Of a stretch of DNA of 64,000 nt, positions 43,566 through 53,305 are shown piece after piece. A program made the translations under genes and the position numbers. Below the pieces are notes generated by a model. It searched no databases. It saw only the letters and a list, made by a program, of their open reading frames with translations, and was not told the DNA's origin. Source of the DNA: Acidobacteriaceae bacterium (GTDB lineage Bacteria > Acidobacteriota > Terriglobia > Bryobacterales > Bryobacteraceae); the NCBI GenBank assembly GCA_019233755.1, contig JAFAMD010000025.1:1-64000 (forward strand), given 5' to 3'. The number at the start of each line of letters is the position of its first letter. Position 1 is the first letter of the stretch.

Positions 43566-45201
43566 ATACATTTTTGTGACCGGTGGTGTCGTTTCGTCGT
43601 TAGGGAAGGGTATTGCGGCCGCGTCGATCGGCTGCCTGCTCGAAAGCCGCGGGTTGCGCGTCACTCTGCAAAAATTCGATCCTTACCTCAACATCGATCC
43701 CGGAACGATGAGCCCTTTCCAGCATGGCGAGGTCTTTGTCACCGATGACGGTGCCGAAACCGATCTCGATCTGGGGCACTATGAGCGCTTCACGCACGCG
43801 CCGCTCACGCAAAGCAATAATCTCACCTCCGGACGCATTTACGAGAACATCATTACGCGGGAGCGCCGTGGCGACTATCTGGGCAAGACTGTCCAGGTCA
43901 TTCCTCACGTCACCAACGAAATTAAGGCCGCTTGCCGCAAAGTCGCCGCCGACGTGGATGTCGCAATCGTTGAAATCGGTGGCACGGTTGGCGACATTGA
44001 ATCGCTGCCCTTCATCGAGGCCATTCGCCAGATGCGGCATGAAGAAGGCCGCGACAACACGTTGTTCGTGCACCTGACACTGGTCCCGTGGATCGCGGCC
44101 GCCCAGGAGTTGAAAACCAAGCCCACACAGCACAGCGTCAAGGAATTGCGCGCGGTTGGTATTCAACCGGATATCCTGTTGTGCCGTTCCGAACGCCATC
44201 TCTCGGACGAAGTCAAAGAGAAGATCGCGCTTTTCTGCGACGTCGATGTAAAGGGCGTCATCACCGCCAAGGACGTCCACTCCGTCTATGAAAGCCCGTT
44301 GGTCTTTGCCGATCAGGGCGTGGATGAAATTGTACTTCGGCTGCTGCGCCTGAATGCCGGCCCGCGCGATCTATCGCGCTGGACCGAAATGCTCGATCGC
44401 ATGAACAACCCCGCTCGTGAAGTGAGCATCGGGCTTGTCGGCAAGTATGTCGAATACGAGGATTCCTACAAAAGTCTTAAGGAAGCCCTGCTGCACGCCG
44501 GTATCGCGCATCAGTCTCGCGTAAAGATCGAGTGGATCGAATCCGAGCAGATGAATTATCCTGAGTGCCGCGATTACCTCGCTCGTTTCGACGGCATCCT
44601 GGTCCCCGGCGGATTCGGGAAACGCGGTATTCAGGGCATGCTGGACGCGATCCGCTGTGCGCGGGAAGACAAGATCCCCTACTTCGGCATCTGCCTTGGG
44701 ATGCAGACCATGGTCATCGAATATGCCCGCAATGTTTGTGGGTTGAGCGACGCCGATTCCACGGAATTCAATCCGGCGACGCCCCATCGCGTTATCTATA
44801 AGCTCCGCGAACTCAAAGGAGTCGACGAACTCGGCGGGACGATGCGTCTCGGCGCCTATCCATGCCGGCTCGCCGAAGGAAGCTTCGCTGCGCAAGCCTA
44901 CGGCACAACCGAAATCAGCGAGCGTCACCGCCACCGCTACGAGTTCAACCGCGAATTCGAGGGAACGCTGACCAAACACGGTTTGCGCCTCACCGGCCAG
45001 ACGCCCGACGGTGTGTATGTCGAGATCTGTGAACTTCCGGGTCACCCCTGGTACCTCGGCTGCCAGTTCCACCCCGAATTCAAATCCAAACCCCTCGAGC
45101 CGCATCCGCTCTTCAGAGAGTTCCTCGGCGCAGCTCTCGAGCACCGCGAGCGGAAATCGCATAAGATCTCGCGCCCTCAGGAGATTTTGCAAGCGAAATG
45201 A
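43558..45201 (+). CDS. pyrG: CTP synthase
   Basis: 547 residues, full length. The amidoligase domain begins [18 protein letters not shown] and includes [20 protein letters not shown] (split: [19 protein letters not shown]) and [11 protein letters not shown]. The glutaminase domain carries GICLGMQTM with the catalytic Cys and the HPEF His-Glu pair near the end. Converts UTP, ATP and glutamine to CTP. Placed between kdsB and kdsA with overlaps at both ends (8 and 4 bases), an arrangement that couples CTP supply to KDO activation. Confidence 0.96.
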   Translation: MPKYIFVTGGVVSSLGKGIAAASIGCLLESRGLRVTLQKFDPYLNIDPGTMSPFQHGEVFVTDDGAETDLDLGHYERFTHAPLTQSNNLTSGRIYENIITRERRGDYLGKTVQVIPHVTNEIKAACRKVAADVDVAIVEIGGTVGDIESLPFIEAIRQMRHEEGRDNTLFVHLTLVPWIAAAQELKTKPTQHSVKELRAVGIQPDILLCRSERHLSDEVKEKIALFCDVDVKGVITAKDVHSVYESPLVFADQGVDEIVLRLLRLNAGPRDLSRWTEMLDRMNNPAREVSIGLVGKYVEYEDSYKSLKEALLHAGIAHQSRVKIEWIESEQMNYPECRDYLARFDGILVPGGFGKRGIQGMLDAIRCAREDKIPYFGICLGMQTMVIEYARNVCGLSDADSTEFNPATPHRVIYKLRELKGVDELGGTMRLGAYPCRLAEGSFAAQAYGTTEISERHRHRYEFNREFEGTLTKHGLRLTGQTPDGVYVEICELPGHPWYLGCQFHPEFKSKPLEPHPLFREFLGAALEHRERKSHKISRPQEILQAK

Positions 45202-46022
45202 CCGTGGTCCGTGTCGGCCAGGGTGCGGCCGAAGTCACTTTTTCGAACAACTCGTCCCTTGCGCTCATCGCCGGCCCCTGCGTCATAGAGAGCGAAGAAC
45301 ACGTTCTCAAATTGGCGCAGGCTATCCGTGAGATGGCCGGTCCCTACGTTTTCAAGGCGTCATTCGATAAAGCGAATCGCAGCAGCGTCAACTCGTATCG
45401 CGGCCCCGGCCTGACCCAGGGCCTGCAAATTCTCGCTGAAGTTCGCAAGCTCGGCATTCCGGTTCTTACCGACATCCACGAACCGGCGCAAGCCGAGATC
45501 GCGGCCCAATCAGTCGATATTTTGCAGATTCCGGCATTCCTCTGTCGTCAGACCGACCTGCTGCTTGAAGCCGGAAAGACCGGTCGCGCGGTAAACATCA
45601 AGAAGGGCCAGTTCGTTTCTCCAGCGGATTTCGCCAACGCTGCCGAGAAGGTAGCAAGCACCGGTAATCAGCGCATTATCCTGACCGAACGCGGCTCTTC
45701 CTTCGGTTACAACAACCTTGTAGTCGACATGCGCGGCTTGCGCATCATGGCCCAGACCGGTTATCCCGTCGTCTTCGATGCCACTCACAGCGTTCAATTG
45801 CCCGGAGCGGCAGGCAGTTCGTCCGGAGGCCAGCCGCAGTTCATCGAACCGCTCGCCCGGGCCGCAGCCGCTGTGGGAGTCGCCGGTATCTTTGTCGAAA
45901 CGCACGAGAGTCCTGAGCGTGCCCTCTCCGACGGCGTAAACGCTCTTCGCCTCGATTTCCTGTCTGGCTTCTGGTCGCGGCTGAAATCCATCGATGGCCT
46001 GGTGAAGGGATTCCCCGCCTGA
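45198..46022 (+). CDS. kdsA: 3-deoxy-D-manno-octulosonate 8-phosphate synthase
   Basis: 274 residues, a TIM barrel that condenses phosphoenolpyruvate with arabinose 5-phosphate. Family motifs: [52 protein letters not shown] (a Cys in this position suggests the metal-dependent class), [25 protein letters not shown] and [12 protein letters not shown]. The start overlaps the pyrG stop (ATGA). Confidence 0.95.
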   Translation: MTVVRVGQGAAEVTFSNNSSLALIAGPCVIESEEHVLKLAQAIREMAGPYVFKASFDKANRSSVNSYRGPGLTQGLQILAEVRKLGIPVLTDIHEPAQAEIAAQSVDILQIPAFLCRQTDLLLEAGKTGRAVNIKKGQFVSPADFANAAEKVASTGNQRIILTERGSSFGYNNLVVDMRGLRIMAQTGYPVVFDATHSVQLPGAAGSSSGGQPQFIEPLARAAAAVGVAGIFVETHESPERALSDGVNALRLDFLSGFWSRLKSIDGLVKGFPA

Positions 46023-46036
46023 TTTTGATCGCTTGG

Positions 46037-46054
46037 GACAACGCTTGCGTTGTC
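46037..46054 (+). terminator. Short hairpin after kdsA
   Basis: GACAACG and CGTTGTC form a perfect 7-base stem with the loop CTTG, 15 bases after the kdsA stop codon and 27 bases before the prepilin start. The following bases are not a T-run, so it may attenuate or stabilise the operon transcript rather than terminate it. Confidence 0.35.
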
Positions 46055-46080
46055 GTCAACGTCTTATCATGGTGAATTGT

Positions 46081-46572
46081 ATGCCTGACCTGAATTTCCG
46101 CATGCGCCGTTTTCGTTCCCAGCGCGGCTTCTCCCTGATTGAACTCCTCATTGTGATCGCGATCATTTTGATCATCCTGTCCATTGCGCTCCCGCAGATG
46201 AGTAAATCGCGAATGCACTCGCAGGAGATGGCGGCTATCGCGGAGCTCCATACCATCAATCAGGCACAGGTCCAATACCAGTCGCAGTTCGGCCAGTATG
46301 CCACCTCTCTGAACCAGCTCGGACCGCCAAGCGCTGCTGGTCAGAACGAAGGTCCGGCGGCAGCGGGTCTCATTCCAGCCACCCTGGCGTCCGGCACGGC
46401 CAGCGGCTATAACTTCAGCGTCGCTCAAACTCCCCAGGGCTATTCCGTGACGGCCGTCCCCAAGGCGTTCGGCAGTACCGGCCGACGTACGTTTTACTCC
46501 GATCAGACCAACGTCGTTCATGAAAATTGGGGACAGGACCCGGCAACCGCAAATAGCCCCGAACTGAAGTAG
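46081..46572 (+). CDS. Type IV prepilin-like protein (GspG/PilA class)
   Basis: 163 residues. The prepilin peptidase site is RGFSLIELLIVIAIILIIL: short basic leader, Gly before the cleavage point, Phe+1 and Glu+5, then the hydrophobic helix. The rest has an alpha segment (EMAAIAELHTINQAQVQYQ) and a small C-terminal beta part (NFSVAQTPQGYSVTAVP), as in type IV pilins and major pseudopilins. ATG 46081 gives a 19-residue leader. Pilus or type II secretion machinery genes are not adjacent, so it may feed a machine encoded elsewhere. Confidence 0.85.
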   Translation: MPDLNFRMRRFRSQRGFSLIELLIVIAIILIILSIALPQMSKSRMHSQEMAAIAELHTINQAQVQYQSQFGQYATSLNQLGPPSAAGQNEGPAAAGLIPATLASGTASGYNFSVAQTPQGYSVTAVPKAFGSTGRRTFYSDQTNVVHENWGQDPATANSPELK

Positions 46573-46576
46573 TAAA

Positions 46577-48826
46577 GTGCGGGTTGTGAAACCCGTTCGG
46601 CTGCTTTATTGTTTTTGCAGTCTTGGCTTGCTTCTCGGCGCAGCCGAGTTGCCGACCGCCGCTGAAGTTTCGGCCGCTTTGCGGCAGATCTCCCTCGATC
46701 CGGGCCAGACCTACCATGTCCGTGAGCTGACACTCAGCCGCGGCGACATCCGGATTTACCTTACGGAAGGGCTGCTATCCTTCGCCACTCCCGTAAACAG
46801 CCGCTGCGTCGCAGCCGTTTTTGTTACGCAGGGCGTTGAGGCCGGCGACGGCGAGGCGCTGCTTTTGCCGGACCGTGCCAGTGAGCGGGCCTCGCTGGCA
46901 TCGTTCACCAAGACGCCAAACATCGATGAACACTTCGGCGCCGCTTTGTTCCTCTTTAGCGATGACACCGCGAAGGAGTTGCTGAGCCAGATTCAACGAG
47001 GAACGGTTCATCCCGCTCCTGAAGCGGCTCCCGACCTGGCTAGCGTTGCCGATCCTTTAATTCGCGCCAGTGTTCAGAAGTTCGACGTGCGGATGGTGGC
47101 CTCCCTGCTTGACGCTCATCCACCAGCCGACGGGGTCTTCTACGCATTTATCGTCGGAGGTCAATTAGGCCCGTTTGAACTTGGCTATGATCCTGCCGAG
47201 TTTGAACCGATTGCCGCCGGACGAACCCTGCGCGCCGATAACGGGCCTACTTTCCAGCTATGGACCAGCTTCCGCCCGCGCCGTGCGCCGGCTTATATCC
47301 CGCCGACTCCGCGTATCCGGGACTATCACATCAAGGCGACCATACGGCCGGATCTCACCATGGCCCTTACTGCGCGCTTCATGATCGAGGCAGGCCCGGC
47401 AGATGGCAGAGTGATCCGGCTTGACCTATCACACCGGTTGAAGGTGACTTCAGCATCCCTGGACGGAAGTTCTGCCGAAGTGTTCCAGCATGATTGGCCC
47501 GCCTCGAGCAACCGCGTCAAGAGCGAATTCCTGGTCATCTCGCCTGCCGCCCTTGCCCCTGAAACTGAGCACGCGGTTGAAGTTCACTATGAAGGCACTG
47601 TCATACGCCAAACCGGCGGCGGCCAGTACTTTGTCGACGAGCGCAATGAGTGGTATCCGTCGGTTTATCCGACGCGCGCAGATTTCGATCTTACGTTCCA
47701 CTGCCCGAAGAACCTGGATCTGGTAGCTACCGGCGATCTGTTGAGCGAAGACGTGTCTGGAGATGTTCGTACCGTCCGTCGGCGCACGCGCACCCCTGTT
47801 GCTCTCGCCGGATTCAATCTCGGCCACTATGAGACGGCAAGTGTGCAGCAAGGCCCCTACAAGGTGGAATGTTACGCCGAGAAGGGCACAGTGTTCGGAC
47901 CGCAGTTGTTGAGCAAAGCTGCCCGGATCCTCGATTTTTTCAGCCGCCTGTGGATGCCGCTGCCGCTAAGAACCCTCTCTGTGACGCCCATTCCGGGCTA
48001 CTTCGGCCAGGGCTTCCCAGGCCTTATCTATCTTTCCGATATCTCGTATATGCGGCCCGAGGACCGGCCCGAGGAGTTCCGCAGTGTCCGCGAGAACATG
48101 TTCTTCTCAGATCTTCTTCTGCCTCACGAGATCGCGCACCAATGGTGGGGTAATATTGTCCGCCAGGCAGATTACCGCAGTTCCTGGCTGTCGGAGGCGA
48201 TGGCCAACTATTCGGCTCTCGAATTCCTCGAGCACGAAAAGGGATCGGCCATCGGAAGGGAATTGCTGCTGAGCTTCCGTGACAATCTGTCGCGCCAGGA
48301 AAACGGTAAGACCGCCGAATCGGCAGGGCCAATTGATTTTGGACAGAGACTGCTCGATTCCGCCGGCCTTCCCGCATGGCACAGCATCACCTACGAGAAG
48401 GGTGCCTGGATTCTGCAAATGCTGCGCGAGCGAATGGGCCAGGAAGGCTTTCGGCAGATGCAGCTGAAATTGCTGAGCGATTACGCCACCAGACCTATTA
48501 CAAACGACCAGTTCCGCGCTGTTGCTGCCCAGTTCGTTCCGCCGGACCAGCCCGACCGCTCCCTCACCGGGTTCTTTGATACTTGGGTCTACGGTACCGG
48601 CATTCCAGTGCTGAAACTGCGCCGCGCAGGTACGCGATTAAGTCTGGAAGTCACCGGCGTCGAAGATGAGTTCACTGCCGATATTCCATTGTCATGCACT
48701 TCCGGGAAGCGCGCCGTCCGTTGGGTCCGTGCTGTTTCGGGCTCGAATACCATCGATCCCCCAAGCCGCCCGGAGAGGTGCGAATTGCCGGCCCCAACGA
48801 GCTTTCTGTATCTGCCTGCTATGTAA
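46577..48826 (+). CDS. Exported M1-like zinc metallopeptidase
   Basis: 749 residues from GTG 46577, 4 bases after the prepilin stop. A signal peptide (LLYCFCSLGLLLGAAEL) is followed by a 240-residue N-terminal region unlike classical M1 enzymes, then the M1 beta-saddle (TPRIRDYHIKATIRPDL) and catalytic domain with HEIAH at 517-521 and the third Zn ligand E540 (WLSEAMANY), 19 residues after H521 as the family demands. The exopeptidase GxMEN motif is replaced by GQGFPGL, so aminopeptidase activity is uncertain. Likely periplasmic or surface protein processing. Confidence 0.82.
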   Translation: MRVVKPVRLLYCFCSLGLLLGAAELPTAAEVSAALRQISLDPGQTYHVRELTLSRGDIRIYLTEGLLSFATPVNSRCVAAVFVTQGVEAGDGEALLLPDRASERASLASFTKTPNIDEHFGAALFLFSDDTAKELLSQIQRGTVHPAPEAAPDLASVADPLIRASVQKFDVRMVASLLDAHPPADGVFYAFIVGGQLGPFELGYDPAEFEPIAAGRTLRADNGPTFQLWTSFRPRRAPAYIPPTPRIRDYHIKATIRPDLTMALTARFMIEAGPADGRVIRLDLSHRLKVTSASLDGSSAEVFQHDWPASSNRVKSEFLVISPAALAPETEHAVEVHYEGTVIRQTGGGQYFVDERNEWYPSVYPTRADFDLTFHCPKNLDLVATGDLLSEDVSGDVRTVRRRTRTPVALAGFNLGHYETASVQQGPYKVECYAEKGTVFGPQLLSKAARILDFFSRLWMPLPLRTLSVTPIPGYFGQGFPGLIYLSDISYMRPEDRPEEFRSVRENMFFSDLLLPHEIAHQWWGNIVRQADYRSSWLSEAMANYSALEFLEHEKGSAIGRELLLSFRDNLSRQENGKTAESAGPIDFGQRLLDSAGLPAWHSITYEKGAWILQMLRERMGQEGFRQMQLKLLSDYATRPITNDQFRAVAAQFVPPDQPDRSLTGFFDTWVYGTGIPVLKLRRAGTRLSLEVTGVEDEFTADIPLSCTSGKRAVRWVRAVSGSNTIDPPSRPERCELPAPTSFLYLPAM

Positions 48827-48838
48827 TGTCGGGCGTGC

Positions 48839-50764
48839 TCACGCAGTCGCTTCAATCTCTGCGGTTATCTCTTCCCATTCGCTCATTGCTTTGTCGAGTT
48901 CGGCACGCTGGTTTTCGAGGAGGCTGGCAAGGCGCGCCGCCTCCGCCGGGCCGGCATATTCGGAAAGCGCGAGTTCCGATTGCTGTATCTGCGATTCCAA
49001 TTCGGCGATGCGATCTTCCAACTCCTGCGCATGCTCCTGCATCTGTTTCAGCTTGATGGGGTTCACGCGTTTCGTCGCGGCAGGCCGGTCCGGCATGGAA
49101 ATCGCCTCAGCCGGCGGAACGCCTACCAGTATATCTTTCAGTGCCGGCGCCTGTTCAGCCCCGCCTTGTTTGCGCCACAAATAATCGGCGTAATTGCCCG
49201 GGAATACACGAACCTCTCCGTCTCCTACCTCGAACACGCGGTTTGCCAGGTGCTCAATGAAGTAGCGGTCGTGCGACACGAAAACCACGGTTCCGGTGAA
49301 GTTCTCCAGGGCCTCGAGCAGGACATCTTTCGCGCGCATATCGAGATGGTTTGTAGGCTCGTCGAGCAGCAGGAAGTTCGAAGGATGCAGCAGCATTCGG
49401 GCCAGCGCATAGCGGTTCCGTTCTCCGCCCGAAAGCACGCCGATGCGTTTGAATACATCATCTTCACTGAACAGAAAGCAGCCCAGCAGGTTTCGGAGCT
49501 CCGTTTCAGTGCTGCGCGGGGCCGCTTCCCGCAGATCGTCAAAGAGGCGCACCTCCGGATTCAGCTCTTTGTACTGATCCTGCGCGAAATAATCCGGTTC
49601 TGCATTGTGCCCCAGCGTGTACTCGCCCGAAGTGAGCGCTTCAGCGCCTGCCAAAAGCTTGATCAGTGTCGATTTCCCTGCGCCATTTACACCCACCAGC
49701 GCGATTCGGTCCCCACGTTCGATAGTGAAACTCACATTGCTGAAAACCTCTTTCGGGCCATAGCTCTTGGCTACACTTTGAAACTGTGCCACGATCCGGC
49801 CGCTCGGTTTGGGCTGCGGAAAAGAAAAATGGATCGTTTTTTCCTCCGGCGGCAATTCGATTCGCTCGATTTTTTCCAGCTCCTTGATGCGGCTCTGTAC
49901 TTGTTTCGCCTTCGTCGCCTGAAACCGGAAACGGTTAATGAATGTTTCAAGCTGCTGGATTTTGTCCTGCTGGTTCTTATAAGCCGATTCGAGCTGTGCA
50001 AGCCGCTCCGCCTTCTGCTGCCGGTATTTCTCATATCCGCCGGTGTAGAAGTGAACCTTCTTGTTCCAGATTTCCGCAATCTTTTTCACGGTGACATCGA
50101 GGAAATAGCGATCATGAGAAATCAGGACAAACGCGTTTTCATAATTATCGAGATATTCTTCGAGCCAATTTCGCGCTTCCAGATCGAGGTGGTTCGTCGG
50201 CTCGTCGAGCAGCAAAAGATTCGGCTTCTCCAGCAGCAGCTTCGCCAGCGCGATGCGCATCTGCCAGCCGCCTGAAAACTCCTCGGTTTGCCGCAGCCAG
50301 TCCTCTTTCCGGAATCCCAACCCTGCCAGCACTGCTCCGACCTGCGCCTCAATGGCGTAGCCATCGCGAGCGCGAAACTCACTGTCGGCGCGTTCGAAGC
50401 GATCGGCTACCTGCTGGTACTCTTCGCCACCCGGATCCAGTTCGCTCATCTTCGCCGTGAGCGCTTCCAGTTCCTGCTCTAGTTCCTTGACTCCGGCGAA
50501 GACGCTCATACACTCTGCGAAGACGCTTCGCCCGCTGACGCTCAGGCCGTCCTGCGGTAAATATCCAATACGAATACCCTTCATCGCAGAGAGAGAACCG
50601 TAATCGAGAGGCTCGATTCCCCCGATGACTTTCAACAAGGTAGATTTGCCCGTCCCGTTCCCGCCCACTAGCCCGGTGCGCTCTTTGGGTGTTATGAGCC
50701 AGTCGAGGCCGTCGAACAGCAGCTTATGTCCAAACCGTTTGCCGGCTCCGGAAAGTTGTAGCAT
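48839..50764 (-). CDS. ABC-F family ATPase (Uup/EttA-like)
   Basis: About 641 residues with two ABC cassettes and no membrane segments. First Walker A GGNGTGKSTLL and signature FSGGWQMRIALAKLLL, second Walker A GVNGAGKSTLI and signature LSGGERNRYALARML, both with LLLLDEPTNHLD/LLLDEPTNHLD. The linker (YRQQKAERLAQLESAYKNQ) and a C-terminal coiled coil (KLKQMQEHAQELEDRI) fit ABC-F proteins that act on the ribosome. ATG 50764 (MLQLSGAGKRF) is preferred over 50797. It converges with the M1-like gene, with 12 bases between stops. Confidence 0.9.
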   Translation of the reverse strand: MLQLSGAGKRFGHKLLFDGLDWLITPKERTGLVGGNGTGKSTLLKVIGGIEPLDYGSLSAMKGIRIGYLPQDGLSVSGRSVFAECMSVFAGVKELEQELEALTAKMSELDPGGEEYQQVADRFERADSEFRARDGYAIEAQVGAVLAGLGFRKEDWLRQTEEFSGGWQMRIALAKLLLEKPNLLLLDEPTNHLDLEARNWLEEYLDNYENAFVLISHDRYFLDVTVKKIAEIWNKKVHFYTGGYEKYRQQKAERLAQLESAYKNQQDKIQQLETFINRFRFQATKAKQVQSRIKELEKIERIELPPEEKTIHFSFPQPKPSGRIVAQFQSVAKSYGPKEVFSNVSFTIERGDRIALVGVNGAGKSTLIKLLAGAEALTSGEYTLGHNAEPDYFAQDQYKELNPEVRLFDDLREAAPRSTETELRNLLGCFLFSEDDVFKRIGVLSGGERNRYALARMLLHPSNFLLLDEPTNHLDMRAKDVLLEALENFTGTVVFVSHDRYFIEHLANRVFEVGDGEVRVFPGNYADYLWRKQGGAEQAPALKDILVGVPPAEAISMPDRPAATKRVNPIKLKQMQEHAQELEDRIAELESQIQQSELALSEYAGPAEAARLASLLENQRAELDKAMSEWEEITAEIEATA

Positions 50765-50874
50765 CTGCTTACCATTTTCGCCGAACGGCAAAGTCACCCT
50801 GTGAAGTAAGGATTTGCGAAGTGCTCCGTCGTGCCATGAGCCGGCCAGGGCACGGAACCTTTTGGCCTGTTTCG

Positions 50875-50915
50875 CCTGTCAACGCCTTGACAGGCTAGCA
50901 GCTGTCGCTTAAACT
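50875..50915 (+). promoter_or_regulatory. Promoter with inverted repeat over the -35 box
   Basis: TTGACA at 50887-50892 and TAAACT at 50910-50915 are separated by 17 bases, a good sigma-70 match 46 bases before the protease ATG. CCTGTCAA (50875-50882) and TTGACAGG (50887-50894) form a perfect 8-base inverted repeat with a 4-base loop. The -35 box lies inside its second half, so a repressor bound to the repeat would block polymerase. Confidence 0.5.
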
Positions 50916-50961
50916 TTTCCAGACCTTCGGTCCATAAGCGAAACCATTTTGGAGAAAACTC

Positions 50962-53160
50962 ATGATTCGCCTGCTTGGTTTATCCGCGATTGTCGCAATG
51001 GCTCTCAGTATAAGTCCCGTAGGTTACGCACAAGTTAGTCCACGCGCAACCAATATGCTGACTCAACGTGTCAACGAGAATGCGCTGACGGCTCTTCGGG
51101 GAAACACACGCCCGGAAGCAAAGGCAGCCAATGATCGCGGCCCGGTGGCCGATGACTTCAAGTTGAGTCACATGCTCTTACAGCTCAGGCGGACGCCCGA
51201 ACAGGAGAAGGCGCTAGAACAATTTATCGTCGAATTGCACGATTCAGCTTCTCCGAACTTTCAGCATTGGATAAGCGCGCAAGAGTTCGGCCAGCAGTTT
51301 GGAATCGCACAAGCGGATCTCGATGGGATCACAAATTGGCTGCGGTTGCACGGCTTTACAATTCATACGATTTATCCAAATCTGGCCGTTGATTTCTCGG
51401 GAACGGCGGGCCAAGTGCGTGAGGCCTTTCACACCCAGATCGACCACCTGCTCGTGAACGGAGAGAGGCATTACGCAAACATGAGTGATCCGCAAATTCC
51501 CGAGGCGTTTGGAGCGCTGGTGGCGGGAATCTCTTCGCTCCACAACTTCATGCCTCACCCGCTGAGTCATCATGTTCGAAATCACCCTATTCCCGGCTTT
51601 ACTATCGGTCCCCATGTCGAAGCGGTGGTGCCGCAGGACATAGCTACGATTTATAACCTGTCCACAGCCTTTAACAATGGGTTGTCCGGGCGTAAACAAA
51701 CCATCGCAGTTTTGGAAGACAGCGACCTTTTTAGCACGGACGACTGGCTGACGTTCCGGCAGTCATTTGGATTAGCACAGAAGCACCCGAAAGGAACTCT
51801 GGTAACAATTCACCCGGATGTCGGCGGAACTTGCTTCGATCCAGGCATCACCGGCGACGACGCGGAAGCTACTATCGATGCCGAATTGGCGACTGCTTCC
51901 GCCCCCAGCGCGATCATCGAAGTTGCATCCTGCGCGAGCACGATCAACTTCGGAGCCTTCATTGCGCTGCAAAACATGCTGACCAACGGCAGCACGCCGC
52001 CGGAGATTGTCAGCTTCAGCTTTGGCCAGCCGGAAGTACTGCTAGGAGCCGCTTACAATGCGTATATCGAATCTTTGTATCAGCTGGCTGTAGCGGAGGG
52101 AGTTTCGATCTTCGTGGGATCAGGGGATTCGGGCGCAGCGTTCGAAGATATGGGCCTAGCGGGGGCCATTTCAGGGATCACCGTCAGCGGGTACGCCTCC
52201 ACGCCCTACAACGTGGCCGTCGGAGCTACCGACTTCGCCGATACCTACCTGGGAGAAACGAATCGTTACTGGAATCCGCATAACTCCAAGAGATTTGGCT
52301 CGGCTCGATCTTACATCCCGGAGATTCCGTGGAATGACTCGTGCGCCAGCGAACTGCTGGCGCACTTCAACGGTTTCGCAACAACCCATGGTGCAACCGG
52401 ATTTTGCAACAACGGGGGGCCAAACACCACCTTTGCAGGCAGCGGCGGCCCGAGCGGTTGCGCAACGGGCGACCCCACACCGTTCGGGACTGTCGGCAAT
52501 ACTTGTGCCGGCTACCCCAAGCCTCAATGGCAAAACGTCTTAGGCAATCCGCAAGACGGTGTTCGCGACATCCCCGATATCTCCCTTTTCGCCTCTAACG
52601 GCATTTGGGGCCATTACTCTATTGTTTGTTTTTCCGACGTGTTTAACGGAGGCACGCCATGTACGGGAGATCCAAGCACCTGGAGCGGTTTTGGTGGAAC
52701 ATCTCTATCCACGCCCCTTATGGCAGGAATACAGGCTTTAGTGAACGAGGCCACAGGAAAGCGTTGGGGAAACCCCAATCCGGTGTATTACAAGCTCGCC
52801 AACCTCCAGCTTGGCGCAAACGGAAGGCGATCATGCGAACCCGGTGATGATCATGGTGAAGATGATCATCATACTGACGGACATCGGAAATGTACCTTTC
52901 ACGACATCACCATGGGAGACATCGCCGTAAACTGCAGTGGCCCATACAACTGCTATGATTCTGCGCCCGGACTTTGGGGAGTGCTTTCCAGTTCACAAAC
53001 CTCCTTCGAACCTGCTTATGCGGCGGGCAAAGGCTGGGATTTCGCGACCGGGCTCGGGAGCGTCGACGTCTGGAACCTGATAAAGAACTGGTGCAGCGCC
53101 GCGGGGAGATGCGATGAGGATCGCGACGACCAGGACGATCACAAGGGGCAAGACAAATAA
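50962..53160 (+). CDS. S53 sedolisin-family protease (pro-kumamolisin type)
   Basis: 732 residues: signal peptide (LSAIVAMALSISPVGYAQ), pro-domain (FIVELHDSASPNFQHWISAQEF, quoted to HWIS; GTAGQVREAFHT), then the serine-carboxyl protease. Catalytic Glu302 and Asp306 lie four residues apart (EATID), the oxyanion Asp is in VGSGDSG, and the nucleophile is Ser581 in FGGTSLSTP. Extras: an Asp/His-rich insertion near residue 630 (DDHGEDDHHTDGH) and an acidic tail (DEDRDDQDDHKG), both absent from typical members and perhaps metal-binding. Activation by acid self-cleavage is expected. It precedes two cysteine-rich secreted proteins on the same strand. Confidence 0.85.
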   Translation: MIRLLGLSAIVAMALSISPVGYAQVSPRATNMLTQRVNENALTALRGNTRPEAKAANDRGPVADDFKLSHMLLQLRRTPEQEKALEQFIVELHDSASPNFQHWISAQEFGQQFGIAQADLDGITNWLRLHGFTIHTIYPNLAVDFSGTAGQVREAFHTQIDHLLVNGERHYANMSDPQIPEAFGALVAGISSLHNFMPHPLSHHVRNHPIPGFTIGPHVEAVVPQDIATIYNLSTAFNNGLSGRKQTIAVLEDSDLFSTDDWLTFRQSFGLAQKHPKGTLVTIHPDVGGTCFDPGITGDDAEATIDAELATASAPSAIIEVASCASTINFGAFIALQNMLTNGSTPPEIVSFSFGQPEVLLGAAYNAYIESLYQLAVAEGVSIFVGSGDSGAAFEDMGLAGAISGITVSGYASTPYNVAVGATDFADTYLGETNRYWNPHNSKRFGSARSYIPEIPWNDSCASELLAHFNGFATTHGATGFCNNGGPNTTFAGSGGPSGCATGDPTPFGTVGNTCAGYPKPQWQNVLGNPQDGVRDIPDISLFASNGIWGHYSIVCFSDVFNGGTPCTGDPSTWSGFGGTSLSTPLMAGIQALVNEATGKRWGNPNPVYYKLANLQLGANGRRSCEPGDDHGEDDHHTDGHRKCTFHDITMGDIAVNCSGPYNCYDSAPGLWGVLSSSQTSFEPAYAAGKGWDFATGLGSVDVWNLIKNWCSAAGRCDEDRDDQDDHKGQDK

Positions 53161-53231
53161 CGGTAGAGTCAGATGGGACTCTTGTAATCCTCGAGAAACA
53201 GGCCGTTCTTTGGCCGAACCTCTCTAGCTCA

Positions 53232-53247
53232 TTTGGGCTAGCCCAAA
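53232..53247. promoter_or_regulatory. 16-base palindrome, copy 1
   Basis: TTTGGGCTAGCCCAAA is a perfect palindrome, followed after three bases by ACGATTGAT. Its first base lies 74 bases before the ATG of the cysteine-rich protein at 53306. The matching element at 54166-54181 lies at the same distance from its gene, so it is probably an operator duplicated with the gene. Confidence 0.55.
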
Positions 53248-53305
53248 CAGACGATTGATGAGGGAATACCCGCATGATAGAGTCCACTGCGGAGGATTGC
53301 GCAAT

